From NCBI RefSeq assembly GCF_019668485.1, contig NZ_AP024619.1, positions 2,020,001 through 2,084,000 on the forward strand: a stretch of 64,000 nucleotides of DNA, read 5' to 3'. The notes under the pieces were generated by a model. The model did not search any database and was not told the origin of the DNA. It saw only the letters and a list, made by a program, of their open reading frames with translations. The position numbers were made by a program, and so were the translations under genes. The stretch is from Gelria sp. Kuro-4. Lineage in GTDB: Bacteria > Bacillota > DTU030 > DUMP01. Position 1 is the first letter of the stretch. The number at the start of each line of letters is the position of its first letter. Below are positions 35,358-43,611 of this stretch, one piece after another.

Positions 35358-37217
35358 TTAATACAGATCGCGGATAAGGGCTTCTAAACCCAGTTCCTTG
35401 AGCCGGGAACGGGTAGGTCTGCCCGTCTCCGGTTCCCAGCCCTGATATTCGTAGTACTCCTTTATCTGAGTCTCGATATCCAGCACCACACCCTGCAGAG
35501 GACCGCCATCAAGGGGGTCGGTATACGCCCGAGCTGGAATGGTGATTTTGGTCACAGGTATCCCTTCCCGTAGGTTGAAAGCCTGCCGCATGGCACCAAT
35601 TCGGGCCCCGATCTTTTCGAGTAACTCAAGAGTGTAAGCCTCCCCTGTCACGGCTTCCAAAAACTCCAGCCAAGCATTGATATTCATCCGCAGCAGCACC
35701 TGCCTACACAACCCCAGCGAGTGCAAGGCGTGAAAGATATTGTGAGTTCGTACCGCAACTTCTCCTCTATTCTCTGGTCTGTATTTCTGAAGCTTTGGCA
35801 GAGCTAAGCCTTCGATTCCTTTGCCGTTCTCATAGCTGTTCTGGCCGCCCTGAGTATGCCTTCCAGGCGTAGCGTCGACAACATAATATGTGCCCCAACC
35901 TGGACCGTAGCGCGGATCATGGGCAGGCAGTTCCTGCCCTCCGACGTGAACCGCCCATTTTTCCGAACCATGACCTATCTTGTTGGCAGCGGCTCGAGTC
36001 CCATCTGCGAGAAGTTCTCCGGCTTTTCCCTGCCGGAAGCAAAGCCTTTCTGTGAGCTGCATAATAGCAGCATGATTGCCCCAGGTCGGCTCTATTCCGT
36101 CCAGGTCCTCGGCCCTGATCAAGCCTTTTTCAAAGCATTCAATGGCAAAGCCTATCGTGGCGCCTGCGGAAATCGTATCAACCCCAGCCCGGTTGCAAAT
36201 GTCATTGATCTTGATAATAGACTCAATATCGTCGTTTAGAAGATTAGGACCAAACATCCCACAGGTTTCATACTCGGGCTTGTGTGCGTTTTGGACAGCA
36301 TAAGGTCCCTCTCTTACCGTATAATAGCCGCTGCAGGCCAGGGGGCACTGCCAGCACGCATATTTTTTCACTTCGTAGGCTAGGATTCTATCATCACTTA
36401 TAAGTTCGGCCTGAGGAAAATCGCGCACACCGACACCGACCCAGTTGCGAACAGGGGCGTCATTGCTGAACGTGGAACTTGCAACATGGTCAATGGTCCC
36501 ATATTTCCGAAACTTCTGTGCGCTGGGCTTAGCCAAGAGCGCCTTTACCCACTTTCTACGCAGTTCTTTGGCCCTTCCCTTGTCAGCCATGGGAACTTCC
36601 TGGGAGCCACGTACTACAACCGCTTTCAGTTTTTTAGAGCCCATGACCGCGCCTAAACCTGACCGACCGGCCGCGCGTCCTTTATCATGAATGATAGCTG
36701 CAATCATAGAAAGCTGTTCCCCAGCGGGGCCAATGCAGGCAACCTGGACATCATGCCCCAGTTCTTGCTTAAGGAGGTCTTCTGTTTCAGTTGTATCCTT
36801 GCCCCATAAATGCCCAGCATCCCGTAACTCTGCCCTTCCATCATCGATGAACAAATAAACGGGCTGCTCTGAACTTCCTCTTATAAATATTCCGTCGAGT
36901 CCTGCTGATCTTAGGGCTGGTCCAAAGTAGCCACCGCAGTTCGAATCCCCCCACGTACCGGTAAGTGGCGATTTGGCACTTACCGTAAACCGCAAGCCAG
37001 AAGGTGCAGGCGTACCCACTAGGGTACCTGTGGTAAAACCAAGAATGTTATCCGGCCCCAATGGATCAACTCCGGCCGGCATTCGCTCGTAAAGCATTTT
37101 TACAGCCAGACCATAACCACCCAAGTAATCACGATAGATATTAGGCGCAAAGTTTTCGGACTCAATCCTTCTTGAATTTAGGTTCACAAACAAAACCGTC
37201 CCAAAATTCCCATACAT
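35358..37217 (-). CDS. aor: tungsten-containing aldehyde:ferredoxin oxidoreductase
   Basis: 619 residues from the ATG at 37217, reached by GGGGAGG 12 nt upstream; an ATG 12 bases earlier (37229) directly abuts the RBS, so is less likely. Oxidises aldehydes to carboxylic acids with ferredoxin. The cluster ligands are visible as CWQCPLAC plus a late Cys in LGLCRQ, and pterin-binding segments include GRSGLGAVMGSKKLKAVVV and the GYGLAVKML region. Length matches the AOR family (about 605-620). First gene of the nine-gene operon; the leader shares a ~45-bp element with lctP. Confidence 0.93.
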   Translation of the reverse strand: MYGNFGTVLFVNLNSRRIESENFAPNIYRDYLGGYGLAVKMLYERMPAGVDPLGPDNILGFTTGTLVGTPAPSGLRFTVSAKSPLTGTWGDSNCGGYFGPALRSAGLDGIFIRGSSEQPVYLFIDDGRAELRDAGHLWGKDTTETEDLLKQELGHDVQVACIGPAGEQLSMIAAIIHDKGRAAGRSGLGAVMGSKKLKAVVVRGSQEVPMADKGRAKELRRKWVKALLAKPSAQKFRKYGTIDHVASSTFSNDAPVRNWVGVGVRDFPQAELISDDRILAYEVKKYACWQCPLACSGYYTVREGPYAVQNAHKPEYETCGMFGPNLLNDDIESIIKINDICNRAGVDTISAGATIGFAIECFEKGLIRAEDLDGIEPTWGNHAAIMQLTERLCFRQGKAGELLADGTRAAANKIGHGSEKWAVHVGGQELPAHDPRYGPGWGTYYVVDATPGRHTQGGQNSYENGKGIEGLALPKLQKYRPENRGEVAVRTHNIFHALHSLGLCRQVLLRMNINAWLEFLEAVTGEAYTLELLEKIGARIGAMRQAFNLREGIPVTKITIPARAYTDPLDGGPLQGVVLDIETQIKEYYEYQGWEPETGRPTRSRLKELGLEALIRDLY

Positions 37218-37230
37218 TGCTTCTCTCATC

Positions 37231-37285
37231 CTCCCCGTAATATAGTTTTTGGACAGACCTCCACAATTTACAGCGGACCAATTCA
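37231..37285 (-). promoter_or_regulatory. shared leader element, copy 2 (before aor)
   Basis: Minus strand: GGTCCGCTGTAAA, five-base insert region, GGTCTGTCCAAAAACTATATTACG and the RBS GGGGAGG. Matches copy 1 before lctP over about 45 bp apart from a small insertion and a few substitutions. Confidence 0.55.
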
Positions 37286-37431
37286 TTTTCGACTTTTTTA
37301 GATATACAATTGAATGCCTCACCGCACCAATAAACAGCATACTAAATTAGACACCCATGCCGCGAGGCGGTACCAGCAATGGAGGACTGCAAACACCTCC
37401 TTTGCTGTGGATTATCCCTCCTTAGAGACCG

Positions 37432-38082
37432 TTAAATTTGAACTCCAGCGTCCTCCAAGGTTTTTAAGGCATTCATAACATGAGTACGAATAGCTTCCTC
37501 CACCGCCTGTCCATTTTTATCCTTCAACAGCTTTAATATGTGCTCATGTTCCTCAACAACATATTCTGCCCGCCCAGGCCAAGAAAGCGTCGTAGCCCTC
37601 ATCCTCTTTACATCTGCCCAAAGGCTCTTGATAACTTGGTTCAACCGGGTCCATGGTGAAATATCGTAAAGACGGAAGTGAAAGCTCGTGTTAATTTCGT
37701 TGAGCAGGCTGTATCTGTGGGCCTGGACTGCTTCCCGAATTGCGTCCTGTATTTCATGCAATTCCGCTAAATCCTCGTCCGTAACATAGTCCGCAGCAGC
37801 TCTGGCAGCCAGTCCCTCAAGGACAGACCTCATCAAGTATACTTCCTTCATGTCATCCAAATTTAAACTAGTTACCACCGCTCCTTTATTAGGATTAATG
37901 GTAAGCAGACCCTCGCTTTCAAGCCGGCGAACTGCCTCACGAACAGGAGTCCGGCTAACACCAATCTTTTCGGCAATTTCCCGTTCGACGATCCTTTGCC
38001 CGGGTCTTAACTCGCCCTTTATGATCTGGTCACGCAACTTGCGGGTCACTTCATCTACCAAATATTTCCCTTGCATTTCCAT
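37432..38082 (-). CDS. GntR-family regulator with FCD domain
   Basis: 216 residues. N-terminal winged helix (about 8-75: IIKGELRPGQRIVEREIAEK, VSRTPVREAVRRLESEGLL), then a FadR-type C-terminal (FCD) domain with metal/ligand residues visible in NTSFHFRLYD, EEHEHILKLL and IRTHVMNAL. FCD regulators respond to organic acids such as lactate, gluconate or glucarate. Start at 38082 behind GGAGAGG. Located 215 bp upstream of aor on the same strand; it probably controls the aldehyde oxidoreductase operon, and the partial leader motif in front of it suggests autoregulation. Confidence 0.9.
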   Translation of the reverse strand: MEMQGKYLVDEVTRKLRDQIIKGELRPGQRIVEREIAEKIGVSRTPVREAVRRLESEGLLTINPNKGAVVTSLNLDDMKEVYLMRSVLEGLAARAAADYVTDEDLAELHEIQDAIREAVQAHRYSLLNEINTSFHFRLYDISPWTRLNQVIKSLWADVKRMRATTLSWPGRAEYVVEEHEHILKLLKDKNGQAVEEAIRTHVMNALKTLEDAGVQI

Positions 38083-38092
38083 CGCTGATCCT

Positions 38093-38121
38093 CTCCGTAA
38101 TATAGGGTTGAGGCCAAAAGC
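38093..38121 (-). promoter_or_regulatory. partial shared leader element, copy 3 (before gntR)
   Basis: GGCCTCAACCCTATATTACGGAGAGG on the minus strand; the CTATATTACGG core and its position directly before the RBS are as in copies 1 and 2, the upstream part is only weakly similar. Confidence 0.4.
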
Positions 38122-38672
38122 TCAGGCATACATACTAGCATCCCACATGGCGGACATTTTGGCATACCATTTTGGTTTTGATACTGTATTCGCCACGCTC
38201 TTTGTAAATCCTTCTGCATCCAGAGGTTTTTCCTTTATATTTTCATAAAATATCTTCATAAGAGATGTTAGACATCTTTTTATGAGCGTGACCCTCCAAT
38301 GCTGTCTGTGTATTCCGGACTAAGCCAACCATCTGTTCCCTCGAAAATACGAGAAGACATGGGAAAACGCGTAGAAGCTATTTCTACGCAAAGAACACCT
38401 GTGTGAATCTTCTGCGCACCCTTAGGGGTGCATGGGGTCTCCCTCTTTCTCCCGATACTCCCGAGAGGCCACCAACTACGATGATTTTACTCTACCCATT
38501 CCACGGCTGAGCCATGTCTAAGAAAATGGCCCGGGGGGGCCCACGGGGGCTGGTCGCCGGAACCAATGCCTAAGCTGGGCAGGAGATCGCCACCGGCTGT
38601 CGAACAATATAGTGCAATCGGTGTACCGCGCCCCTTTTTTCAGTGAAAGTGTCTGCCTTAAGGAGGATATTC
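38122..38672. other. 550-bp intergenic region between the gntR and PBP genes
   Basis: Divergent promoter region. Contains direct ATTTTGG repeats near 38155-38180 (CATTTTGGCATACCATTTTGG) that could be regulator sites, a hairpin GCGTAGAAGCTATTTCTACGC near 38370, and a G-run near 38530. No ORF with an RBS and no recognised RNA. It marks the right boundary of the accessory region. Confidence 0.35.
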
Positions 38673-41186
38673 ATGGCTAAAGGAGCCAGAGGGACGCTCA
38701 GAGTTCCCTTTCTACTTACCAGCTTGATTCTGCTGGTCCTGGCCGGGGTGCTGGCCGCTTTTCTCGTCGGCTGTGTGCGCGGCATGCCCCGCTTTGACCC
38801 TTCTGTTTTGGAGAAACCCAGCATGACTTCTACGGTTTACGACCGTAGCGGCAAACTCTTTACCCGCCTGCATGCCGAGGAAAACCGCCTGCCGGTCGAC
38901 CTGAAAAAGGTTCCCCGCCACCTGCAGGAAGCCTTTATCGCCACCGAGGACGTCCGCTTCCGCCAGCACTATGGCGTCGATCCCAAGGCCATCGCCCGCG
39001 CGGCCTGGCGGATCCTGACACACCAGTCCTTTGAGGGCGGCAGCACCATCACCCAGCAGCTGGTAAAAAATGCCTTCTTGACCCCGGAGCGTACCTTAAC
39101 GCGCAAGGTCCAGGAAGCTCTGCTGGCGCTTCAGGTAGAACGGCGTTTCACCAAAGATCAGATTCTCGCTATGTACCTCAATGAAATCTATTTCGGTAAC
39201 GGCGCCTATGGCGTGCAGGCGGCGAGCCGCACCTACTTCGGCAAGGATGTTTCAGAGCTGACACTGGCCGAAGGGGCCCTCCTGGCCGGTCTTACCAAGA
39301 ACCCGACCCGCTACTCGCCTTTCGACAATCTGCCGGCGGCCAAGGAACGGCAGGCGGTTGTTCTCGACAACATGGTCCGGGCGGGTTTTATCACGGCCGC
39401 GGAAGCCGAAGCAGCGCGCTCGGCCCCGCTTAAAATTGCGCAACCGAAGAGCAACCAGCAGCCGGCGCCCTACTTCATCGATTATGTGATCAGTTACCTG
39501 GTCGACACTCTATCGCCGCAGCTTGGTTCAGAGAAGGCGGTATACGACGCCATCTACCGCGGCGGGCTGCAAATTTACACCACCATCGATCCAGAGATGC
39601 AAAAGGCGGCCGAAAAGGCCCTGGCGGCCCGGCTTCCAGCCGGCGAAAAGGACGCCAACGGGATCCTTCAGCCCCAGGGGGCTCTCGTGGCGGTAGATCC
39701 TGGCTCAGGCGAAGTACGTGCGCTAGTGGGTGGGCGCGACTATGCCAGCACCAAGTTTAACCGGGCGGTACAGGCCCTGCGTCAGCCGGGTTCTTCCTTC
39801 AAGCCCTTTGTCTACACCACCGCCCTGGCCCAAGGCTGGTCACCGGGTTCCGTGCTGGATGACGCTCCCATGATGTACAAGGGCAAAATCTGGCCGGATA
39901 ACTACAACCACAAGTACCGCGGGCTCACCACGCTGCGGGTCGGGATTGCAAATTCCATCAATGTCATGGCCGTAAAGCTCATGCAGCAGGTAGGAGTAGA
40001 TCAGGTGGTGGCCACCGCGGAGAAGATGGGCATCACTACGCTGGTGAAAAGCGGCCCCCGAAACGACCGCCAGCTGGCCCTCGCCCTGGGCGGGATGACC
40101 AACGGTGCCTCCCCCCTGGAGATGGCCAGCGCTTACGCGGTACTGGCGAATGGCGGCCTGCGGGTTGAACCCCACCCGGTCACCCTGGTAAAAGACGTGA
40201 ACGGCAATATTCTCTGGCAGGCTCAGGTCAGCCGCTCGCAGGTCCTGTCACCGCAGGTCAGCTACCTGATGACAGACATGCTCAAGGGAGTAATCACGCA
40301 CGGCACCGGCAGCTCGGCAGCCATCGGCCGGCCGGCCGCCGGCAAGACCGGTACCACCTCTGAAAACAACGACGTTTGGTTTGTGGGCTACACGCCGGAT
40401 TTGTCCGCAGCTGTCTGGATAGGTTCGGATGCCAAACCCCAGGGGCAGCGCACCTACCTTAGTCGTTACGGCATCGGCAGCGGGCTTCCCGCCCGGATCT
40501 GGGGAAGTTTTATGCAGAGCGCCCTCGCCGGCACGCCGGCACATGACTTCACTCGCCCCGGCGGGCTGGTGAGCGTTACCGTCTGCAGTAAATCCGGGCT
40601 GCTGCCAAGCAACATTTGTCCGCCGGAAGATCTGGTAACCGAGCTTTTCATCCAGGGCACCGAACCTACAACGGCCTGCGACGTCCACGTTACCGCCACC
40701 GTGTGCTCGGAAACCGGCCAGCTGGCCAGTGAGTTCTGCCCGCACCCGGTGACCAAGGTGTTTATCAAGCGCAAGGAACCCTATGCCCAACGCAGTGACG
40801 GCCGGAAACCGGCCGATGCCGCGTTAGAGGTGCCGACGACCACCTGTACCATGCATACGACGGCTCCGGTGGAAGTACCCGTTTGTCCCGAGACCGGCGA
40901 GCTGGCCACACCCTACTGTCCGAACCCGCAACTAAAAGCTTTTGCCCCCGGAACAGAACCGAAAACCCCGTGCCACCTGCACGGTCCGGGCGACCAGCCG
41001 CCGCAAAGCCCTTCGGAGCCTGGCCAGCCACCTGCAAATCCGGACGAAAACCTCTCTCCGCCGCCAAGCCCGGATCAACTAGGCCGGCAGGACCCCGGTA
41101 ACGTTCGTAAGCCACCGGCCCAGCCCGTACCGGCGCCAAACTCGGCTGCTGTAACCAAGCAGCTCTTGCAAGAAAGCCCACGTTAG
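38673..41186 (+). CDS. class A penicillin-binding protein (PBP1A type)
   Basis: 837 residues; ATG at 38673 with AAGGAGG 7 nt upstream. Bifunctional peptidoglycan polymerase and crosslinker. Membrane anchor at about 11-33; GT51 glycosyltransferase with ATEDVRFRQHYGVD and GGSTITQQLVKNAFL; transpeptidase with SSFK (around 374-377), NSINV and AGKTGTTSEN. After about residue 630 comes a Cys-rich tail of three repeats (V-C-x-x-[ST]-G-x-L-x-x-x-x-C-P ... C-x-x-H), then a Pro-rich end. The only long plus-strand housekeeping gene here; it converges with mutS2 on a shared terminator. Confidence 0.93.
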   Translation: MAKGARGTLRVPFLLTSLILLVLAGVLAAFLVGCVRGMPRFDPSVLEKPSMTSTVYDRSGKLFTRLHAEENRLPVDLKKVPRHLQEAFIATEDVRFRQHYGVDPKAIARAAWRILTHQSFEGGSTITQQLVKNAFLTPERTLTRKVQEALLALQVERRFTKDQILAMYLNEIYFGNGAYGVQAASRTYFGKDVSELTLAEGALLAGLTKNPTRYSPFDNLPAAKERQAVVLDNMVRAGFITAAEAEAARSAPLKIAQPKSNQQPAPYFIDYVISYLVDTLSPQLGSEKAVYDAIYRGGLQIYTTIDPEMQKAAEKALAARLPAGEKDANGILQPQGALVAVDPGSGEVRALVGGRDYASTKFNRAVQALRQPGSSFKPFVYTTALAQGWSPGSVLDDAPMMYKGKIWPDNYNHKYRGLTTLRVGIANSINVMAVKLMQQVGVDQVVATAEKMGITTLVKSGPRNDRQLALALGGMTNGASPLEMASAYAVLANGGLRVEPHPVTLVKDVNGNILWQAQVSRSQVLSPQVSYLMTDMLKGVITHGTGSSAAIGRPAAGKTGTTSENNDVWFVGYTPDLSAAVWIGSDAKPQGQRTYLSRYGIGSGLPARIWGSFMQSALAGTPAHDFTRPGGLVSVTVCSKSGLLPSNICPPEDLVTELFIQGTEPTTACDVHVTATVCSETGQLASEFCPHPVTKVFIKRKEPYAQRSDGRKPADAALEVPTTTCTMHTTAPVEVPVCPETGELATPYCPNPQLKAFAPGTEPKTPCHLHGPGDQPPQSPSEPGQPPANPDENLSPPPSPDQLGRQDPGNVRKPPAQPVPAPNSAAVTKQLLQESPR

Positions 41187-41199
41187 CGTGGGCTTTTTT
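41173..41199 (+). terminator. bidirectional terminator between PBP and mutS2
   Basis: AAAGCCCACG-TTAG-CGTGGGCTTTTTT: 10-bp perfect stem overlapping the PBP stop codon, U-run on both sides, placed between two convergent genes. Confidence 0.9.
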
Positions 41200-41226
41200 C
41201 TCAAGGCGCTTCGGGCTTCCGACGCC

Positions 41227-43611
41227 TTATTTCCTCAGGAACGCCACCGTGACGCCTGTGCCACCTTCGCGGTAGTCAGCCAGGGCAAACTTCTCCACGT
41301 GGGGGTTGCGGGCCAGAATAGCTTGAATGGCCTGGCGCAAAGCCCCTGTTCCTTTGCCATGGATGATTCTCACCCGCTCGAGTCCGGCCAGGCGCGCATC
41401 ATCCAGGTACTTCTCCACCAGGTATTCCGCCTCGTCCACCGTAAGGCCCCGCAGGTCAAGTTCGGGTGAGATGGCCTGGGCCTTACTGGCAGCCAGGGCT
41501 CCCACGGCGTCTTTCTCACGGCGGGCTTTCGCTTCGTGCCGCGGTCGTAGTTCACTGGTTTTGAGCTCCACCTTGAGCATGCCCACCTGGACCAGGACGT
41601 TGCCGGCGGCGTCGGGGCTGCCGAGCAGGGTACCGTTTAGGTTCAGGTGCGGGATGAACACGGTTTGGCCCGGCTTAAGCTCGGCGGCCGGTACCGCGGG
41701 CTCTGCGTCCGGGGCCTTGTCCTCATCGTCCAGGTTCAGGTTCCGGTACACGCGTTCCTGCGCCTGGCTTAAATCCCGGCGGGCCTGTTCTGCCGCCAGG
41801 GTGCGGTCCTTTTCAATCAGCTCCGAAGAAGCGCTTCTAAGTTCGCGGATGATGCGCTCCGCTTCCCGCCGCGCGTAGTTGATGGTGCTTACCGCCTCGC
41901 TTTTGGCGCGGCGCAACAGTTCCTCCTTCTTAGCGTTAAACGCTTCCTGCTTGGCCAGCCATTCTTTTTTCACCCGCTCTGCCTCGCTGCGGTCCGCCTG
42001 CGCGCTCTGGATTGCCTCCTCGAGCCGCAGCCGCTTTTCTTCCAGGGACCGAATCAGGTCATCCGCCCGCACATCGGTTTGGGAAAGCAGGGAACGGGCC
42101 CGGTCGACCAAGGGCCGTGGCAGGCCGAGCCGCGCAGCGATTTCAAAGGCGTTGCTGCGTCCCGGTAGACCGATGAGCAGCCGGTAGGTGGGCTTAAGGG
42201 TCACCGGGTCAAACTCCACCGAAGCGTTTTCCACATTCGGGTGGCTATAGGCGAATAGCTTAAGTTCGCTGTAGTGCGTCGTGGCTACCGTGGCCGCGCC
42301 TACTTCCACCAGGTGTTCCAGGATGGCCTTGGCCAGAGCGGCTCCTTCCGCCGGATCCGTGCCGGCACCCAACTCGTCGAGCAGGACCAGGCTCCGGCCG
42401 CTGGTGTGGGCCAGAATGTCGACGATGTTTTTCATGTGCGAGGAGAAGGTACTGAGGCTCTGCTCAATGCTTTGCTCATCGCCGACGTCGCAAAAAACGC
42501 GGTCGTAAACAGGCAGCTCGGTGTCCCGGCCCGCGGGCAGGTGTAGGCCGGCCTGGTGCATGAGGGCGAAGAGCCCTACGGTCTTAAGGGTGACTGTTTT
42601 GCCGCCTGTGTTCGGCCCGGTCACCACCAAAACGCGAAAGCTCCGGCCCAAGGGCAGGCTGATGGGCACCGCCTCCGGTCCCAAGAGAGGGTGCCGGCCT
42701 GTCCGAATCTCCAAACGCCCCTTGCGGTTGAGGATGGGGCGCACGGCCTTTTGTTGCACGGCCAACCGCCCTTTGGCAATGATGAAGTCCAGGTGGGCCA
42801 GCCGGTCAATGAGGTCGCTTATCCCCGCCGCCGCCTGACCTACCAGGCGTGAAAGCTCGCCCAGAAGTCGTTCCACTTCGTGGCGTTCGGCCGCCTCCAC
42901 CTCGCGCAACCGGTTGCCCAGCTGAAACACAGCCAGGGGTTCAACGAAAAGCGTGGCGCCGCTGGCCGACTGGTCATGCACCACGCCGGGCACATGCTGG
43001 CGCCACTCCTGTTTCACCGGCAGCACATAGCGGTCGCCCCGCATGGTTATCAAAGGTTCCTGCAGGTACTTCAGCACCGCCGGCGAACGCACCATGTCCT
43101 CCAGGCGGGTGTGGATTTCGTTATCGAGCCGCTTTTTTTCCCGGCGCAGGCGGGCCAGCGCCGGGCTGGCTTCGTCGGCCAGGTCATCGGCCGTTGGCAC
43201 AGCGCGCTTCAAGGTACTCTCCAGGTCTGGAAAAAGGGGCAGACTCTCCCCCAACGCTTTGACCAGCGGCAGTTCAACCTCGGTAAAGAAGTCCTTCACC
43301 CTGCGGCCCGCTTCCAGGGCAAGCCGGATACGGTAGAGGTCCTCTGTTCCCACCGTGCCCCCACGCCGGCAGCGTTCTACGGCCGGGCGGATATCGCTGA
43401 GGCCGCCCAGCGGAACCTCCAGGCCGCGCTCCACCAACTGCACGGCCTCCGCCGTCTCCGCCTGCCACGCCTCCACCTGGGCCGGGTCGGCGCTGGGCTC
43501 CAGCGCCAGCGCCAGCTCGGCTCCCAGCGAGGTTGCCGCCTGGGCGGCGAGGGCGGCGGTTATTTTGTCCCAATCCAACTTGGCCTTGGTCTTCAAAGTG
43601 GCAACTGGCAC
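41227..43611 (-). CDS. mutS2: endonuclease MutS2
   Basis: 794 residues. ATPase that acts on branched DNA and collided ribosomes. Layout: N-terminal and core lever domains, ATPase with Walker A VVTGPNTGGKTVTLKT (around 335), Walker B LVLLDELGAGTDPAEGAAL and an ATTHYSELK segment, coiled coil about 510-620, KOW-like patch, and the C-terminal Smr nuclease domain with LDLRGLTVDEAEYLVEKYL and IIHGKGTGALR. GTG start; the start overlaps the stop of the U32 gene by one base (TAGTG). Confidence 0.95.
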   Translation of the reverse strand: MPVATLKTKAKLDWDKITAALAAQAATSLGAELALALEPSADPAQVEAWQAETAEAVQLVERGLEVPLGGLSDIRPAVERCRRGGTVGTEDLYRIRLALEAGRRVKDFFTEVELPLVKALGESLPLFPDLESTLKRAVPTADDLADEASPALARLRREKKRLDNEIHTRLEDMVRSPAVLKYLQEPLITMRGDRYVLPVKQEWRQHVPGVVHDQSASGATLFVEPLAVFQLGNRLREVEAAERHEVERLLGELSRLVGQAAAGISDLIDRLAHLDFIIAKGRLAVQQKAVRPILNRKGRLEIRTGRHPLLGPEAVPISLPLGRSFRVLVVTGPNTGGKTVTLKTVGLFALMHQAGLHLPAGRDTELPVYDRVFCDVGDEQSIEQSLSTFSSHMKNIVDILAHTSGRSLVLLDELGAGTDPAEGAALAKAILEHLVEVGAATVATTHYSELKLFAYSHPNVENASVEFDPVTLKPTYRLLIGLPGRSNAFEIAARLGLPRPLVDRARSLLSQTDVRADDLIRSLEEKRLRLEEAIQSAQADRSEAERVKKEWLAKQEAFNAKKEELLRRAKSEAVSTINYARREAERIIRELRSASSELIEKDRTLAAEQARRDLSQAQERVYRNLNLDDEDKAPDAEPAVPAAELKPGQTVFIPHLNLNGTLLGSPDAAGNVLVQVGMLKVELKTSELRPRHEAKARREKDAVGALAASKAQAISPELDLRGLTVDEAEYLVEKYLDDARLAGLERVRIIHGKGTGALRQAIQAILARNPHVEKFALADYREGGTGVTVAFLRK

